Shown here: piece after piece, positions 25,859 through 34,633 of the stretch
How the letters are laid out: the number at the start of each line of letters is the position of its first letter
Position numbering within the stretch: the first letter of the stretch is position 1
DNA from: Streptomyces sp. JB150
GTDB taxonomy: Bacteria; Actinomycetota; Actinomycetes; Streptomycetales; Streptomycetaceae
DNA: 64,000 bases
Direction of reading: 5' to 3'
NCBI RefSeq assembly: GCF_011193355.1
Contig: NZ_CP049780.1
Location: 5,987,698-6,051,697, forward strand
Notes under the pieces: generated by a model
What the model saw: only the letters and a program-made list of their open reading frames with translations
Told to the model about the DNA's origin: nothing
Database searches by the model: none
Translations under genes and position numbers: made by a program

Positions 25859-26761
25859 TCAGCCCTTCACCAGCAGACCGCGGCCGCGCAGCACCCGCCG
25901 CTCCAGCGGACTGAAGATCAGCAGGTCGATCGCGATACCGACGATCAGGATGAGCAGGATGGCGAGGAACACCATCGACATGGAGCTGGTGTTGCGGCCG
26001 TTCTCCAGCAGCTGGCCGAGCCCCACGCCGAGGTCGGGGGAGGAGGCGATGATCTCGGCGGCCATCAGGGACCGCCAGGAGAACGCCCAGCCCTGCTTCA
26101 GGCCCGCGAGGTAGCCGGGCAGCGCGGCGGGCATGACGATGTGCCAGGTGCCCTTCAGCCCCGTCGCGCCCAGCGTGCGGCCCGCGCGCAGATACAGCGG
26201 CGGCACCTGGTCCACGCCCGACACCAGTCCGTTGGCGATGGACGGGACCGCGCCGAGCAGAATGACGGTGTACATCATCGAGTTGTTCAGGCCCAGCCAG
26301 ATCACGGCCGGCGGCACCCACGCCACCGACGGCAGCGACTGCAGGCCCGACAGGATGGGGCCGATCGCCGCCCGCACGAACTTCACCCGCGCCACCAGCA
26401 GCCCCAGTGGGGTGCCGATGGCGAGCGCGAGCAGGAAGCCGAGCAGGCCGCGCGAGACGGACGTCCAGATGTAGTCCAGCAGGGTGCCCTGCAGCCAGGC
26501 GGTGCGGACCTCGGCCCACACGTCGGCGGGGGCGGGCAGCTTCGTCGGGTCGTCGACGATCCCGAAGGCGACCAGCGCCTGCCACACCACCAGCACCAGC
26601 GCGATCGCGGTGACCGGCGGCAGCACCTTGCGCAGCAGCGTCTCGCGCAGCGGGGTGCGGTTCGACTCGACCGTCTCCAGGGCGTCCAGACCGGCCTCCA
26701 GGCCGGCCAGATCGCTCCCGTCCCTGACGGGCGCGCCGGCGGACGTGTCAGTGCTGGCCAT
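25859..26761 (-). CDS. ssuC: Sulfonate/taurine-type ABC transporter permease
   Basis: The 300-residue membrane protein has the SsuC/TauC pattern: SVSRGLLGFLLALAIGTPLG, GLQSLPSVAWVPPAVIWLGL and an EAA-like loop with GATGLKGTWHIVMPAALPGY. ATG 26761 overlaps the ATPase gene by 14 nt. It is co-transcribed with ssuB and ssuA-like genes. Substrate class (organosulfonate or sulfate ester) is inferred from family and from the cys cluster. Confidence 0.88.
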   Translation of the reverse strand: MASTDTSAGAPVRDGSDLAGLEAGLDALETVESNRTPLRETLLRKVLPPVTAIALVLVVWQALVAFGIVDDPTKLPAPADVWAEVRTAWLQGTLLDYIWTSVSRGLLGFLLALAIGTPLGLLVARVKFVRAAIGPILSGLQSLPSVAWVPPAVIWLGLNNSMMYTVILLGAVPSIANGLVSGVDQVPPLYLRAGRTLGATGLKGTWHIVMPAALPGYLAGLKQGWAFSWRSLMAAEIIASSPDLGVGLGQLLENGRNTSSMSMVFLAILLILIVGIAIDLLIFSPLERRVLRGRGLLVKG

Positions 26762-27545
26762 GGCGGCGGATCTCCCCACGCAGTTCCTCGGTGATCTCCC
26801 GGGACAGCTCGGCGACCTCGCTGTCCTCGATACGGCGCGGCTGCGGGATGCCCACCGTCCACTGGCGCGCGATGCGGCCCGGCCGGGAGGACAGCAGCAC
26901 CACGCGCTGTGCGAGCCGTACCGCCTCGCGCACGTTGTGCGTCACGAACAGCACCGACAGGCCGGTCTCGCGCCAGATGCGGGTCAGCTCGTCGTGCAGC
27001 ACGTCGCGGGTGATGGCGTCCAGCGCCGCGAACGGCTCGTCCATCAGCAGCAGCCTGCTGTCCTGGGCGAGGGCACGCGCCATCGCCACCCGCTGGCGCA
27101 TACCGCCGGACAGCTCGTGCACCCGCTTGCCGTACGCGCCCTTCAGGCGGACCAGTTCGAGCAGTTCCTCGGCCCGTTCGCGGCGCTCGGCCTTGGCGGC
27201 GACGCCGCGCAGCTTCAGCGCCAGCTCGATGTTCTTGCCCGCCGTCAGCCACGGGAACAGCGCGTGCTCCTGGAACATCAGCGCCGGCCGGCCGTCGGTC
27301 GCGATCGACCCGGCGGACGGCTTGTCCAGTCCGGCCACCAGGTTGAGCAGGGTGGACTTGCCGCATCCCGAGGCGCCCAGGAGGGTGACGAACTCGCCCG
27401 GCGCGACATCGAGGCTGATGTCGTCCAGCACGAGCTGCTGCCCGGCGGGGCCCGGGAACGACTTCGAGACGTGCGCGATGCGGGCGGCGTGCGCGGCGGC
27501 CGAGGTCTCGGTACCGTCGGCGGCCTTGGCGAGTGTCGTGGCCAT
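26748..27545 (-). CDS. ssuB: Sulfonate-type ABC transporter ATPase
   Basis: The 265-residue ATPase has Walker A GASGCGKST, Q-loop MFQEHALFPW, signature LSGGMRQR, Walker B LLLMDEPFAALD and the switch His in FVTHNVREA. ATG 27545 has GGAGG 8 nt upstream; an in-frame GTG at 27554 lies in that ribosome site. It drives the SsuC channel. Confidence 0.9.
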   Translation of the reverse strand: MATTLAKAADGTETSAAAHAARIAHVSKSFPGPAGQQLVLDDISLDVAPGEFVTLLGASGCGKSTLLNLVAGLDKPSAGSIATDGRPALMFQEHALFPWLTAGKNIELALKLRGVAAKAERRERAEELLELVRLKGAYGKRVHELSGGMRQRVAMARALAQDSRLLLMDEPFAALDAITRDVLHDELTRIWRETGLSVLFVTHNVREAVRLAQRVVLLSSRPGRIARQWTVGIPQPRRIEDSEVAELSREITEELRGEIRRHGQH

Positions 27546-27577
27546 GGTCGTCACCTCCTGGATCTCTCGGAAATCGG

Positions 27578-28681
27578 TTACCGGACGCCGAGGCCGGCGT
27601 CGTCGACGGTGGCCTCACCCCTGGCCGTCAGGACCTTGTTGAGCAGGGTGAGGTCGTAGATCCCGGTCAGGTCCGGCTGCTCCAGCAGACCGGCCTTGAC
27701 CGCGTGTCCGGCCTGGGCTTCGAGGGTGGCGGCCAGCGGGTCGTCCAGGAAGGCGATCGACTTCCAGGCCGGGTCGATGACGTCCGCGGGCAGCGGCTTG
27801 CCGGTGTCGGCCGCCAGTTGCTCGTTCGCGGCCGCCTTGGCCTGCTCCGGGTGGGCGTTGATCCACTCGTTCGCCGCGACCGACGCCCGCAGCACCGCCT
27901 CGACGACGTCCGGGTGCTCCTTGAGGAAGTCCTGCCGCACGATGATGTTCGTGATGACGAACTTCTCGTCCGGCCACAGGCCGGACTCGTCCAGCAGCAC
28001 CTTCGCGCCCTCGGAGACCAGCTTCGAGGCGGTCGGCTCGGGCACCCACGCGCCGTCGATGGAACCGGACTTGTAGGCGTCGGGGGTCACCTTGTTGTCG
28101 GTGCGCACGACGGAGACGTCGCCCTTGCCGCTCTGCGCGTCGACCGTCCAGCCCTGCTCGGCGGCCCAGTTGAGGAACGCCACGTCCTGCGTGTTGCCGA
28201 GCTGCGGGGTGGCGATCTTCTTGCCCTTGACGTCCTTCAGGGACGAGATCTTCTCCGGGTTCACCACCAGCTTCACTCCGCCGGACGCCGAACCGCCGAT
28301 GATCCGCAGGTTCTTCCCGTGCGCCTTCACATAGCCGTTGATGGCGGGGGAGGGGCCGATCCAGCCGATGTCGATCGACTTCGAGTTCAGCGCCTCGATC
28401 TCCGAGGGGCCCGCGTTGAAGGTGGCGTACTGCGCGACCGTGGCGCCCAGCTGCTTCTGGAAGAAGCCCTGCTGCCGCCCGACCAGCGCGGTCGCGTGCG
28501 TGAGGTTGCCGAAGTAGCCGATCCGGACGGAGTCCAGACCGTCGATCTTCTTCGCCCCGGCGGCGATCCGCACGGTGTCGTCGTCCTTGGCCTGGGAGCC
28601 GTAGCCGCACGCGGCGAGCGCGAGCAGCGGGAGGGCGGCGATCACCGCGAGGGCGCGGCGCGGGACGGGGGTGGCAGGCAC
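27578..28681 (-). CDS. ssuA: ABC transporter substrate-binding lipoprotein, sulfonate/taurine type
   Basis: The 367-residue product has a lipobox LALAACG near residue 25 and the SsuA/TauA fold (VRIGYFGNLTHATALVGRQQ, DIGWIGPSPAINGY, KKIATPQLGNTQDVAF, DGAWVPEPTASKLV). GTG 28681 has GAGAGGAA upstream. It is the first gene of the importer segment, separated from cysN by 146 nt with a hairpin, so import and reduction can be expressed at different levels. Confidence 0.88.
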   Translation of the reverse strand: MPATPVPRRALAVIAALPLLALAACGYGSQAKDDDTVRIAAGAKKIDGLDSVRIGYFGNLTHATALVGRQQGFFQKQLGATVAQYATFNAGPSEIEALNSKSIDIGWIGPSPAINGYVKAHGKNLRIIGGSASGGVKLVVNPEKISSLKDVKGKKIATPQLGNTQDVAFLNWAAEQGWTVDAQSGKGDVSVVRTDNKVTPDAYKSGSIDGAWVPEPTASKLVSEGAKVLLDESGLWPDEKFVITNIIVRQDFLKEHPDVVEAVLRASVAANEWINAHPEQAKAAANEQLAADTGKPLPADVIDPAWKSIAFLDDPLAATLEAQAGHAVKAGLLEQPDLTGIYDLTLLNKVLTARGEATVDDAGLGVR

Positions 28682-28759
28682 GGGGTGTTCCTCTCGGGGA
28701 CCCGGCGGTCACGGAGCCGGTTCAGTCCGTGGCCGGGAGGTCGGCGGGTTCTCGGCGGC

Positions 28760-28804
28760 GGTGTACGGGGTCCGTGGGTGTCATCGCGGACAGCGCCGTA
28801 CACC
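28760..28804 (-). terminator. Hairpin between cysN and ssuA
   Basis: Arms GGTGTACGG (28760-28768) and CCGTACACC (28796-28804) with a 27-nt loop lie between two genes of the same direction. It may be an attenuator or processing site rather than a full terminator. Confidence 0.45.
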
Positions 28805-28827
28805 ACGGCTGAAGCGGGAGTTCACGC

Positions 28828-30162
28828 TCAGAAGTCCCACCCGTCGTCCTCGGCCGCGTCCTTGACGGGCTCGGGGGAGGCGAACGACTCGCCGACCATG
28901 CCGGCGGTGAGGGTCGTGCCGTCGTTCGGGTCGATCAGGATGAACGAGCCCGTGCGCCGCGAGTCGGCGTAGGAGTCGACCGGCAGCGGCTCGGCGGTAC
29001 GGATCTTCACCCGGCCGATGTCGTTGGCGACGAGCCGGCCCGGGAGCGGGTGCAGGGACAGGTCGTCCAGCGTCAGCCGGGACGGGATGTCCTTCACGAT
29101 GGCCTTGACCGTGCGGGTGCCGTGCTTGAGCAGCACCCGGTGGCCGACGGTCAGCGGGGCGTCGGCGACGTGGCAGACGGTCGCCTCGACGTCCTGGGTG
29201 GTCGGCGGGGCGTCCTTGCTCGGCACGATCAGGTCGCCGCGCGAGATGTCGATGTCGTCGGCGAGCAGCAGCGTCACCGACTGCGGCGTCCAGGCCACGT
29301 CGACCGGCTTGCCCAGCAGGTCGATGCCGGTGATCGTGGTGGCCCGGCCGGACGGCAGCACGGTGACCTGCTCGCCGACGCGGAAGGTGCCCGCCGCGAT
29401 CTGCCCGGCGTACCCGCGGTAGTCGGGGTGCTCGGCGGTCTGCGGGCGGATCACGTACTGCACGGGCAGCCGCGCGTGGCAGTGCGCCAGGTCGTGGCTG
29501 ACCGGGACCGTCTCCAGGTGCTCCAGGACGGTCGGGCCGCCGTACCAGTCCATGTTCGCCGACGGCTCCACGACGTTGTCGCCGGCGAGCGCGGAGATCG
29601 GGATCGCGGTGACCTCGGGGACGCCCAGCTCGGTGGCGTACGCGGTGAACTCCTCGGCGATGGCCGCGAACACCTTCTCCCGGTAGCCGACGAGGTCCAT
29701 CTTGTTGACGGCCAGCACCACGTGCGGCACCCGCAGCAGCGCGGCGATCGCGGCGTGCCGGCGGGTCTGCTCGACGACGCCGTTGCGGGCGTCGACGAGG
29801 ATCACGGTCAGCTCGGCCGTCGAGGCGCCGGTGACCATGTTCCGCGTGTACTGCACGTGGCCGGGCGTGTCGGCGAGGATGAACCGGCGCCGGGGCGTGG
29901 CGAAGTAACGGTACGCCACGTCGATGGTGATGCCCTGCTCGCGCTCGGCGCGCAGGCCGTCGGTCAGCAGCGCGAGGTCCGGTGCGTCCTGGCCGCGGCT
30001 GCGGGAGGCGTGCTCGACGGCCTCCAGCTGGTCGGCGAGGACCGACTTGGAGTCGTGCAGCAGCCGTCCGACCAGGGTGGACTTGCCGTCGTCGACGGAG
30101 CCCGCGGTGGCGAACCGCAGCAGGGTGGTGGCCGAGAGCTCCTCGGTCGTGGTCGTGCTCAT
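28828..30162 (-). CDS. cysN: Sulfate adenylyltransferase subunit 1 (GTPase)
   Basis: The 444-residue regulatory GTPase of ATP sulfurylase has G1 TAGSVDDGKSTLVGRLLHDS, G3 ADTPGH and G4 NKMD, followed by EF-Tu-like beta barrels. It couples GTP hydrolysis to APS formation by CysD. No fused CysC domain is present. ATG 30162 lies 2 nt after the cysD stop. Confidence 0.95.
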   Translation of the reverse strand: MSTTTTEELSATTLLRFATAGSVDDGKSTLVGRLLHDSKSVLADQLEAVEHASRSRGQDAPDLALLTDGLRAEREQGITIDVAYRYFATPRRRFILADTPGHVQYTRNMVTGASTAELTVILVDARNGVVEQTRRHAAIAALLRVPHVVLAVNKMDLVGYREKVFAAIAEEFTAYATELGVPEVTAIPISALAGDNVVEPSANMDWYGGPTVLEHLETVPVSHDLAHCHARLPVQYVIRPQTAEHPDYRGYAGQIAAGTFRVGEQVTVLPSGRATTITGIDLLGKPVDVAWTPQSVTLLLADDIDISRGDLIVPSKDAPPTTQDVEATVCHVADAPLTVGHRVLLKHGTRTVKAIVKDIPSRLTLDDLSLHPLPGRLVANDIGRVKIRTAEPLPVDSYADSRRTGSFILIDPNDGTTLTAGMVGESFASPEPVKDAAEDDGWDF

Positions 30163-30164
30163 GC

Positions 30165-31100
30165 TTAGAAGTACCCCTCGCGCTTGCGGTCTTCCATCGC
30201 GGCCTCGGACAGCTTGTCGTCGGCGCGGGTCGCGCCCCGCTCGGTCAGCCGGGAGGCGGCGATCTCGGCGATCACGGCGTCCAGCGTGGTCGCGTCGGAG
30301 TCGACGGCTCCCGTGCAGGACATGTCACCGACGGTCCGGTAGCGCACCCGCCGCTTCTCGACCACCTCGTTCTCGCGGGGCCCGCCCCACTCGCCGGCGG
30401 TCAGCCACATGCCGCCCCGCAGGAACACCTCGCGCTCGTGGGCGAAGTAGATCTGCGGCAGCTCGATGCCCTCGCGGGCGATGTACTGCCAGACGTCCAG
30501 CTCGGTCCAGTTCGACAGCGGGAAGACCCGGACGTGCTCACCGGGCGCGTGGCGGCCGTTGTACAGGTTCCACAGCTCCGGGCGCTGTCGGCGCGGGTCC
30601 CACTGGGAGAACTCGTCGCGCAGCGAGAACACCCGTTCCTTGGCGCGGGCCTTCTCCTCGTCGCGGCGCCCGCCGCCGAACACGGCGTCGAACCTCTCGC
30701 TCTGGATCTTCTCCGTCAGCGGCAGCGTCTGCAGCGGGTTGCGGGTGCCGTCCGGGCGCTCCTTGAGCACCCCGCGGTCGATGTAGTCCTGCACCGAGGC
30801 GACGTGCAGCCGCAGGTGGTGCCGGGCGACCGCGCGGTCCCGGTACTCGATGACCTCGGGGAAGTTGTGCCCGGTGTCCACGTGCAGCAGCGAGAACGGC
30901 ACCGGCGCGGGCGCGAACGCCTTCAGCGCCAGGTGCAGCATGACGATCGAGTCCTTGCCGCCGGAGAACAGGATCACCGGCCGCTCGAACTCGCCCGCCA
31001 CCTCGCGGAAGATGTGGACGGCCTCCGACTCCAGCGAGTCCAGGTGGGACAGGGCGTACGGGGTGTCGGTGCCCTCGTCGATGGTGGCGACGGTCGTCAT
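30165..31100 (-). CDS. cysD: Sulfate adenylyltransferase subunit 2
   Basis: The 311-residue catalytic subunit of ATP sulfurylase makes APS from ATP and sulfate. It has the PP-loop ILFSGGKDSIVML, FGGGRRDEEKARAKERVFSLRD region (split here only for length) and MSCTGAVDSDA near the C-terminus. Its ATG overlaps the cysC stop by 4 nt. Confidence 0.95.
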   Translation of the reverse strand: MTTVATIDEGTDTPYALSHLDSLESEAVHIFREVAGEFERPVILFSGGKDSIVMLHLALKAFAPAPVPFSLLHVDTGHNFPEVIEYRDRAVARHHLRLHVASVQDYIDRGVLKERPDGTRNPLQTLPLTEKIQSERFDAVFGGGRRDEEKARAKERVFSLRDEFSQWDPRRQRPELWNLYNGRHAPGEHVRVFPLSNWTELDVWQYIAREGIELPQIYFAHEREVFLRGGMWLTAGEWGGPRENEVVEKRRVRYRTVGDMSCTGAVDSDATTLDAVIAEIAASRLTERGATRADDKLSEAAMEDRKREGYF

Positions 31101-31660
31101 GCCAGTCCCCTCTCGGTGAGCAGCGCGTACACGGACGCGGCGGACTCCTGCACGGTCTGGTTCTGGGACTCGATCCGCAGGTCGGGCGACTCGGGCTCCT
31201 CGTACGGGTCGTCGACGCCGGTGAGCCCCTTCAGCTCGCCCGCCGCCTGCTTGGCGTACAGGCCCTTCACATCGCGTACGGAGCACACCTCGACCGGGGT
31301 CGCCACGTGCACCTCGACGTACGGCGTCGCGTGGGCCTCGTGCCGCTTGCGCACCGCGTCGCGGCTGTCGGCGTACGGCGCGATGACCGGGACGAGGACG
31401 AGCACGCCGTTGCGGGCGAGCAGTTCGGCGACGAAGCCGATGCGCTGCACGTTGGTGTGCCGGTCCTCGCGGCTGAAGCCGAGGCCCGCCGAGAGGAACT
31501 CGCGGATCTCGTCGCCGTCGAGCACCTCGACGCGGTGGCCCTGCTCACGGAGCCGTCCCGCCAGTTCGTAGGCGATGGTGGTCTTGCCGGCGCTCGGCAG
31601 ACCCGTGAGCCAGACGGTGGCTCCGGTCGTCACGTCAGTCTCCTGGATCGTCGTGGTCAT
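31097..31660 (-). CDS. cysC: Adenylylsulfate kinase
   Basis: The 187-residue kinase phosphorylates APS to PAPS. P-loop GLPSAGKTT, LDGDEIREFLSAGLGFSRED and VPVIAPYADSRDAVRK are the family blocks. It is encoded between cysH and cysD with 4-nt overlaps on both sides. Its presence beside a CysH with iron-sulfur cysteines raises the question of which pathway uses PAPS. Confidence 0.95.
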   Translation of the reverse strand: MTTTIQETDVTTGATVWLTGLPSAGKTTIAYELAGRLREQGHRVEVLDGDEIREFLSAGLGFSREDRHTNVQRIGFVAELLARNGVLVLVPVIAPYADSRDAVRKRHEAHATPYVEVHVATPVEVCSVRDVKGLYAKQAAGELKGLTGVDDPYEEPESPDLRIESQNQTVQESAASVYALLTERGLA

Positions 31661-32361
31661 CCGTGCAGCCCGCATTCGGTCTTGGCGCGGCCCGCCCAGC
31701 GGCCGGCGCGCGCGTCCTCGCCCTCGAGGACCCGGCGGGTGCAGGGGGCACAGCCGATGGAGGCGTAGCCGTCCATCAGCAGCGGGTTGGTGAGGACGCC
31801 GTGCTCGGCGACGTAGGCGTCCACGTCGTCCTGGGTCCAGCGGGCGATGGGGGAGATCTTGACCTTCTGCCGCTTCTCGTCCCAGCCGACGACCGGGGTG
31901 TTCGCCCGGGTCGGGGACTCGTCGCGGCGCAGGCCCGTCGCCCAGGCCGCGTAGCCCTTCAGGCCCTCCTCCAGCGGCCGGACCTTGCGGAGCTTGCAGC
32001 ACAGGTCGGGGTCGCGCTCGTACAGCCTGGGGCCGTACTCGGCGTCCTGCTCGGCGACCGTCTGGCGCGGGGTGAGGGTGATGACGTTGACGTCCATCAC
32101 GGCGTCCACCGCGTCCCGGGTGCCGATGGTCTCCTCGAAGTGGTAGCCGGTGTCGAGGAACACGACGTCGACGCCGGGCATCACCCGGGAGGCGAGGTGG
32201 GCGACCACCGCGTCCTCCATCGAGGAGGTCACGCAGAACCGCTTGCCGAAGGTGTCGGCCGCCCACTGGAGGATCTCCGGCGCGGAGGCGTCCTCCAGGT
32301 CGCGGCCCGCCTGCTCGGCGAGCGCCTTCAGTTCCTCGGCGGTGTCCTGGGCCGTGGTCAT
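31657..32361 (-). CDS. cysH: Assimilatory (phospho)adenylylsulfate reductase with Fe-S cysteine pairs
   Basis: The 234-residue enzyme reduces activated sulfate to sulfite. It has the FCVTSSMEDAVVAHLAS substrate loop, FLDTGYHFEET, and a C-terminal KTECGLH with the catalytic Cys. The paired cysteines CCKLRKV and GCAPCTRRV are the ligands of a [4Fe-4S] cluster, which marks APS reductases and is absent from E. coli-type PAPS reductases. So APS is the likely substrate. Its ATG overlaps the preceding 59-codon gene. Confidence 0.93.
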   Translation of the reverse strand: MTTAQDTAEELKALAEQAGRDLEDASAPEILQWAADTFGKRFCVTSSMEDAVVAHLASRVMPGVDVVFLDTGYHFEETIGTRDAVDAVMDVNVITLTPRQTVAEQDAEYGPRLYERDPDLCCKLRKVRPLEEGLKGYAAWATGLRRDESPTRANTPVVGWDEKRQKVKISPIARWTQDDVDAYVAEHGVLTNPLLMDGYASIGCAPCTRRVLEGEDARAGRWAGRAKTECGLHG

Positions 32362-32537
32362 ATCTCGTCCCCTCCCGTGATGTCCTGCCGCACCCCGCGG
32401 GCCAGCAGCCCGAGGAAGGTCAGCCGGAACGCGCGATTGCAGGCAGCGCACTCCCAGGCGCCGTGACCCTCCTCGCTGGGCCGCAGGTCCTCGTCGCCGC
32501 AGTACGGGCAGTGGAAGGGCACCGCGCGCTCGCTCAC
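32358..32537 (-). CDS. 59-residue zinc-ribbon protein of the sulfur operon
   Basis: GTG 32537 to TGA 32358 encodes a 59-residue protein with FHCPYCGDED and AWECAACNRAFRL, that is two CxxC knuckles about 20 residues apart in the rubredoxin/zinc-ribbon style. Both ends overlap neighbours: GTGA with the sulfite reductase stop and ATGA with cysH. That tight packing strongly supports it as a real gene. It could bind zinc or iron and act as a small electron carrier or assembly factor for sulfite or APS reduction; this is inference. Confidence 0.85.
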   Translation of the reverse strand: MSERAVPFHCPYCGDEDLRPSEEGHGAWECAACNRAFRLTFLGLLARGVRQDITGGDEI

Positions 32538-34231
32538 GACAGCGCCTCCTCGGAGGCGCGGGCCGCCCAGCTGGCGAACCGCTCGCCGTCCTCGCGCTCC
32601 GCCTGGAAGCGCTTCAGGACCCGCTCGACGTAGTCGGGCAGTTCCTCGGAGGTGACCTTCAGGCCGCGCACCTTGCGGCCGAAGCCGGCCTCCAGGCCGA
32701 GCGCGCCGCCGAGGTGCACCTGGTAGCCCTCGACCTGCTCCCCCCGGTCGTTGAGGACCAGCTGCCCCTTGAGACCGATGTCCGCCACCTGGATGCGGGC
32801 GCAGGCGTTCGGGCAGCCGTTGAGGTTGATGGTGAGGGGTTCGTCGAAGTCCGGGATACGGCGCTCCAGCTCGTCGATGAGGGAGGCGCCGCGCTCCTTG
32901 GTCTCGACGATGGCCAGCTTGCAGTACTCGATGCCGGTGCAGGCCATGGTGCCGCGCCGGAACGGGGAGGGCCGGGCGGTGAGGTCCAGCGCCTCCAGGG
33001 CGTCGACCAGCGAGTCGACCTGGTCCTGCTCGACATCGAGGATGATCATCTTCTGCTCGACGGTGGTGCGGACCCGGCCCGAGCCGTGCGCCTCGGCCAG
33101 GTCGGCGATCTTCGTCAGTGTGGTGCCGTCGACGCGGCCGACGCGCGGGGCGAACCCGACGTAGTAGCGGCCGTCCTGCTGCCGGTGCACACCGACGTGG
33201 TCACGCCAGCGCTCCACCGGCTGCGCGGGGGCCGGGCCGTCGACCAGCTTCCGCTTCAGGTACTCGTCCTCCAGCACCTGGCGGAACTTCTCCGCGCCCC
33301 AGTCGGCGACCAGGAACTTCAGGCGGGCGCGGTTGCGCAGCCGCCGGTAGCCGTAGTCGCGGAAGATCGAGATGACGCCCTCGAAGACGTCCGGGACCTC
33401 GTCCAGCGGCACCCAGGCGCCGAGCCGCACGCCGATCTTCGGGTTGGTGGACAGACCGCCGCCGACCCACAGGTCGAAGCCGGGGCCGTGCTCGGGGTGG
33501 ACGACACCCACGAACGCCACGTCGTTGATCTCGTGCGCCACGTCCAGCAGCGGCGAGCCGGAGATCGCGGACTTGAACTTGCGCGGCAGGTTCGAGAACG
33601 CCTTGTTGCCGATGACCCGCCGGTGGATCTCCTCGATGGCCGGGGAGCCGTCGATGATCTCGTCCTCGGCGATGCCCGCGACGGGCGAGCCGATGATCAC
33701 GCGGGGCGTGTCACCGCAGGCCTCGGTGGTGGACAGGCCGACGGCCTCCAGGCGGTTCCAGATCTCGGGCACGTCCTCGATCCGGATCCAGTGGTACTGG
33801 ATGTTCTGCCGGTCGGTGATGTCGGCGGTGCCGCGCGCGAACTCCTGCGAGATCTCGCCGATGACGCGCAGCTGCCGCGTGGTGAGGCGGCCGCCGTCGA
33901 TGCGGACGCGCAGCATGAAGTACTCGTCGTCCAGCTCCTCGGGCTCCAGGATCGCGGTCTTGCCCCCGTCGATCCCGGGCTTGCGCTGGGTGTACAGACC
34001 CCACCAGCGCATCCGGCCGCGCAGGTCGTTGGGGTCGATGGAGTGGAAGCCGCGCTTGGAGTAGATCGTCTCAATGCGTGTCCGCACATTGAGACCGTCG
34101 TCGTCCTTCTTGAACTGCTCGTTGCCGTTGAGCGGGGTGAAGTGACCCGCGGCCCACTGACCCTCACCGCGGTGACGGCTCACCTTGCGGCGGGGAGTCG
34201 CGGCGGCAGGGTTCTGCGGGTTGGCGGCCAT
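32534..34231 (-). CDS. sir: Ferredoxin-type sulfite reductase
   Basis: The 565-residue hemoprotein reduces sulfite to sulfide with siroheme and a [4Fe-4S] cluster. Two ferrite-like repeats are visible (RQNIQYHWIRIEDVPEIW, VGFAPRVGRVDGTTL) and the cluster ligands lie in ACTGIEYCKLA and NLNGCPNAC. ATG 34231 has AAGGA 10 nt upstream. It starts the cys gene run and is preceded by a leader peptide gene. Context (cysH, cysDN, siroheme chelatase) favours sulfite over nitrite as substrate. Confidence 0.94.
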   Translation of the reverse strand: MAANPQNPAAATPRRKVSRHRGEGQWAAGHFTPLNGNEQFKKDDDGLNVRTRIETIYSKRGFHSIDPNDLRGRMRWWGLYTQRKPGIDGGKTAILEPEELDDEYFMLRVRIDGGRLTTRQLRVIGEISQEFARGTADITDRQNIQYHWIRIEDVPEIWNRLEAVGLSTTEACGDTPRVIIGSPVAGIAEDEIIDGSPAIEEIHRRVIGNKAFSNLPRKFKSAISGSPLLDVAHEINDVAFVGVVHPEHGPGFDLWVGGGLSTNPKIGVRLGAWVPLDEVPDVFEGVISIFRDYGYRRLRNRARLKFLVADWGAEKFRQVLEDEYLKRKLVDGPAPAQPVERWRDHVGVHRQQDGRYYVGFAPRVGRVDGTTLTKIADLAEAHGSGRVRTTVEQKMIILDVEQDQVDSLVDALEALDLTARPSPFRRGTMACTGIEYCKLAIVETKERGASLIDELERRIPDFDEPLTINLNGCPNACARIQVADIGLKGQLVLNDRGEQVEGYQVHLGGALGLEAGFGRKVRGLKVTSEELPDYVERVLKRFQAEREDGERFASWAARASEEALS

Positions 34232-34357
34232 GGTGGATACGTCCTTCGGGACAGGCGGAAGCGGTGCTGACCTGCGCGTACAGGCGCGTTGAGGCATACG
34301 TGCGCATCGTCGCGCGAGGGCAGACGGAAGGGAGGGAACCGGGAAGCTGGCTTGCTG

Positions 34358-34441
34358 TCAGCGCGCCGGACAGATGGCGCTGGACATGCGGCCGAGGTCG
34401 ACGTGCCGTCGACTCACCAAGGCGATTCCAGTTCCAGACAT
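34358..34441 (-). CDS. 27-residue leader peptide upstream of sulfite reductase
   Basis: ATG 34441 to TGA 34358 encodes MSGTGIALVSRRHVDLGR plus MSSAICPAR. The RRHVDL-x2-M-S-S-x2-C core matches the putative leader peptides that recur upstream of sulfur and cysteine genes in actinobacteria. It lies 127 nt before sir. The single Cys near the C-terminus would make translation sensitive to cysteinyl-tRNA supply, so attenuation by cysteine is a reasonable hypothesis. Confidence 0.8.
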   Translation of the reverse strand: MSGTGIALVSRRHVDLGRMSSAICPAR

Positions 34442-34463
34442 GACGGAAGCGTGTCATGGCGAT

Positions 34464-34478
34464 CTGGACACAGTCCAG
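34464..34478. promoter_or_regulatory. Palindrome CTGGAC-N3-GTCCAG upstream of the leader peptide
   Basis: Perfect 6-bp arms separated by ACA, 23-37 nt before the leader ATG. The position suits an operator at the sir promoter. The 34442-34633 gap holds no other gene that I can support. Confidence 0.45.
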
Positions 34479-34633
34479 CTTCGTCCAGGATGCGGACACC
34501 CCTGTCTCGCACAGCAAGACAAGGGTGTCGTCGGTCACATCGACCGCGAAGGGCCTTGTCGTCCCAGGTCAGGCGCGGTATGCGGCCTGCCGGTCGAGGG
34601 TGTGCGCGCGGCTCGGCGGGGCGTACTCCCCGC

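Noticed and set aside
32534..34231. Nitrite reductase
   Set aside because: The family is shared, but the neighbours (cysH, cysC, cysD, cysN, siroheme chelatase) and the sulfur leader peptide favour sulfite reductase.
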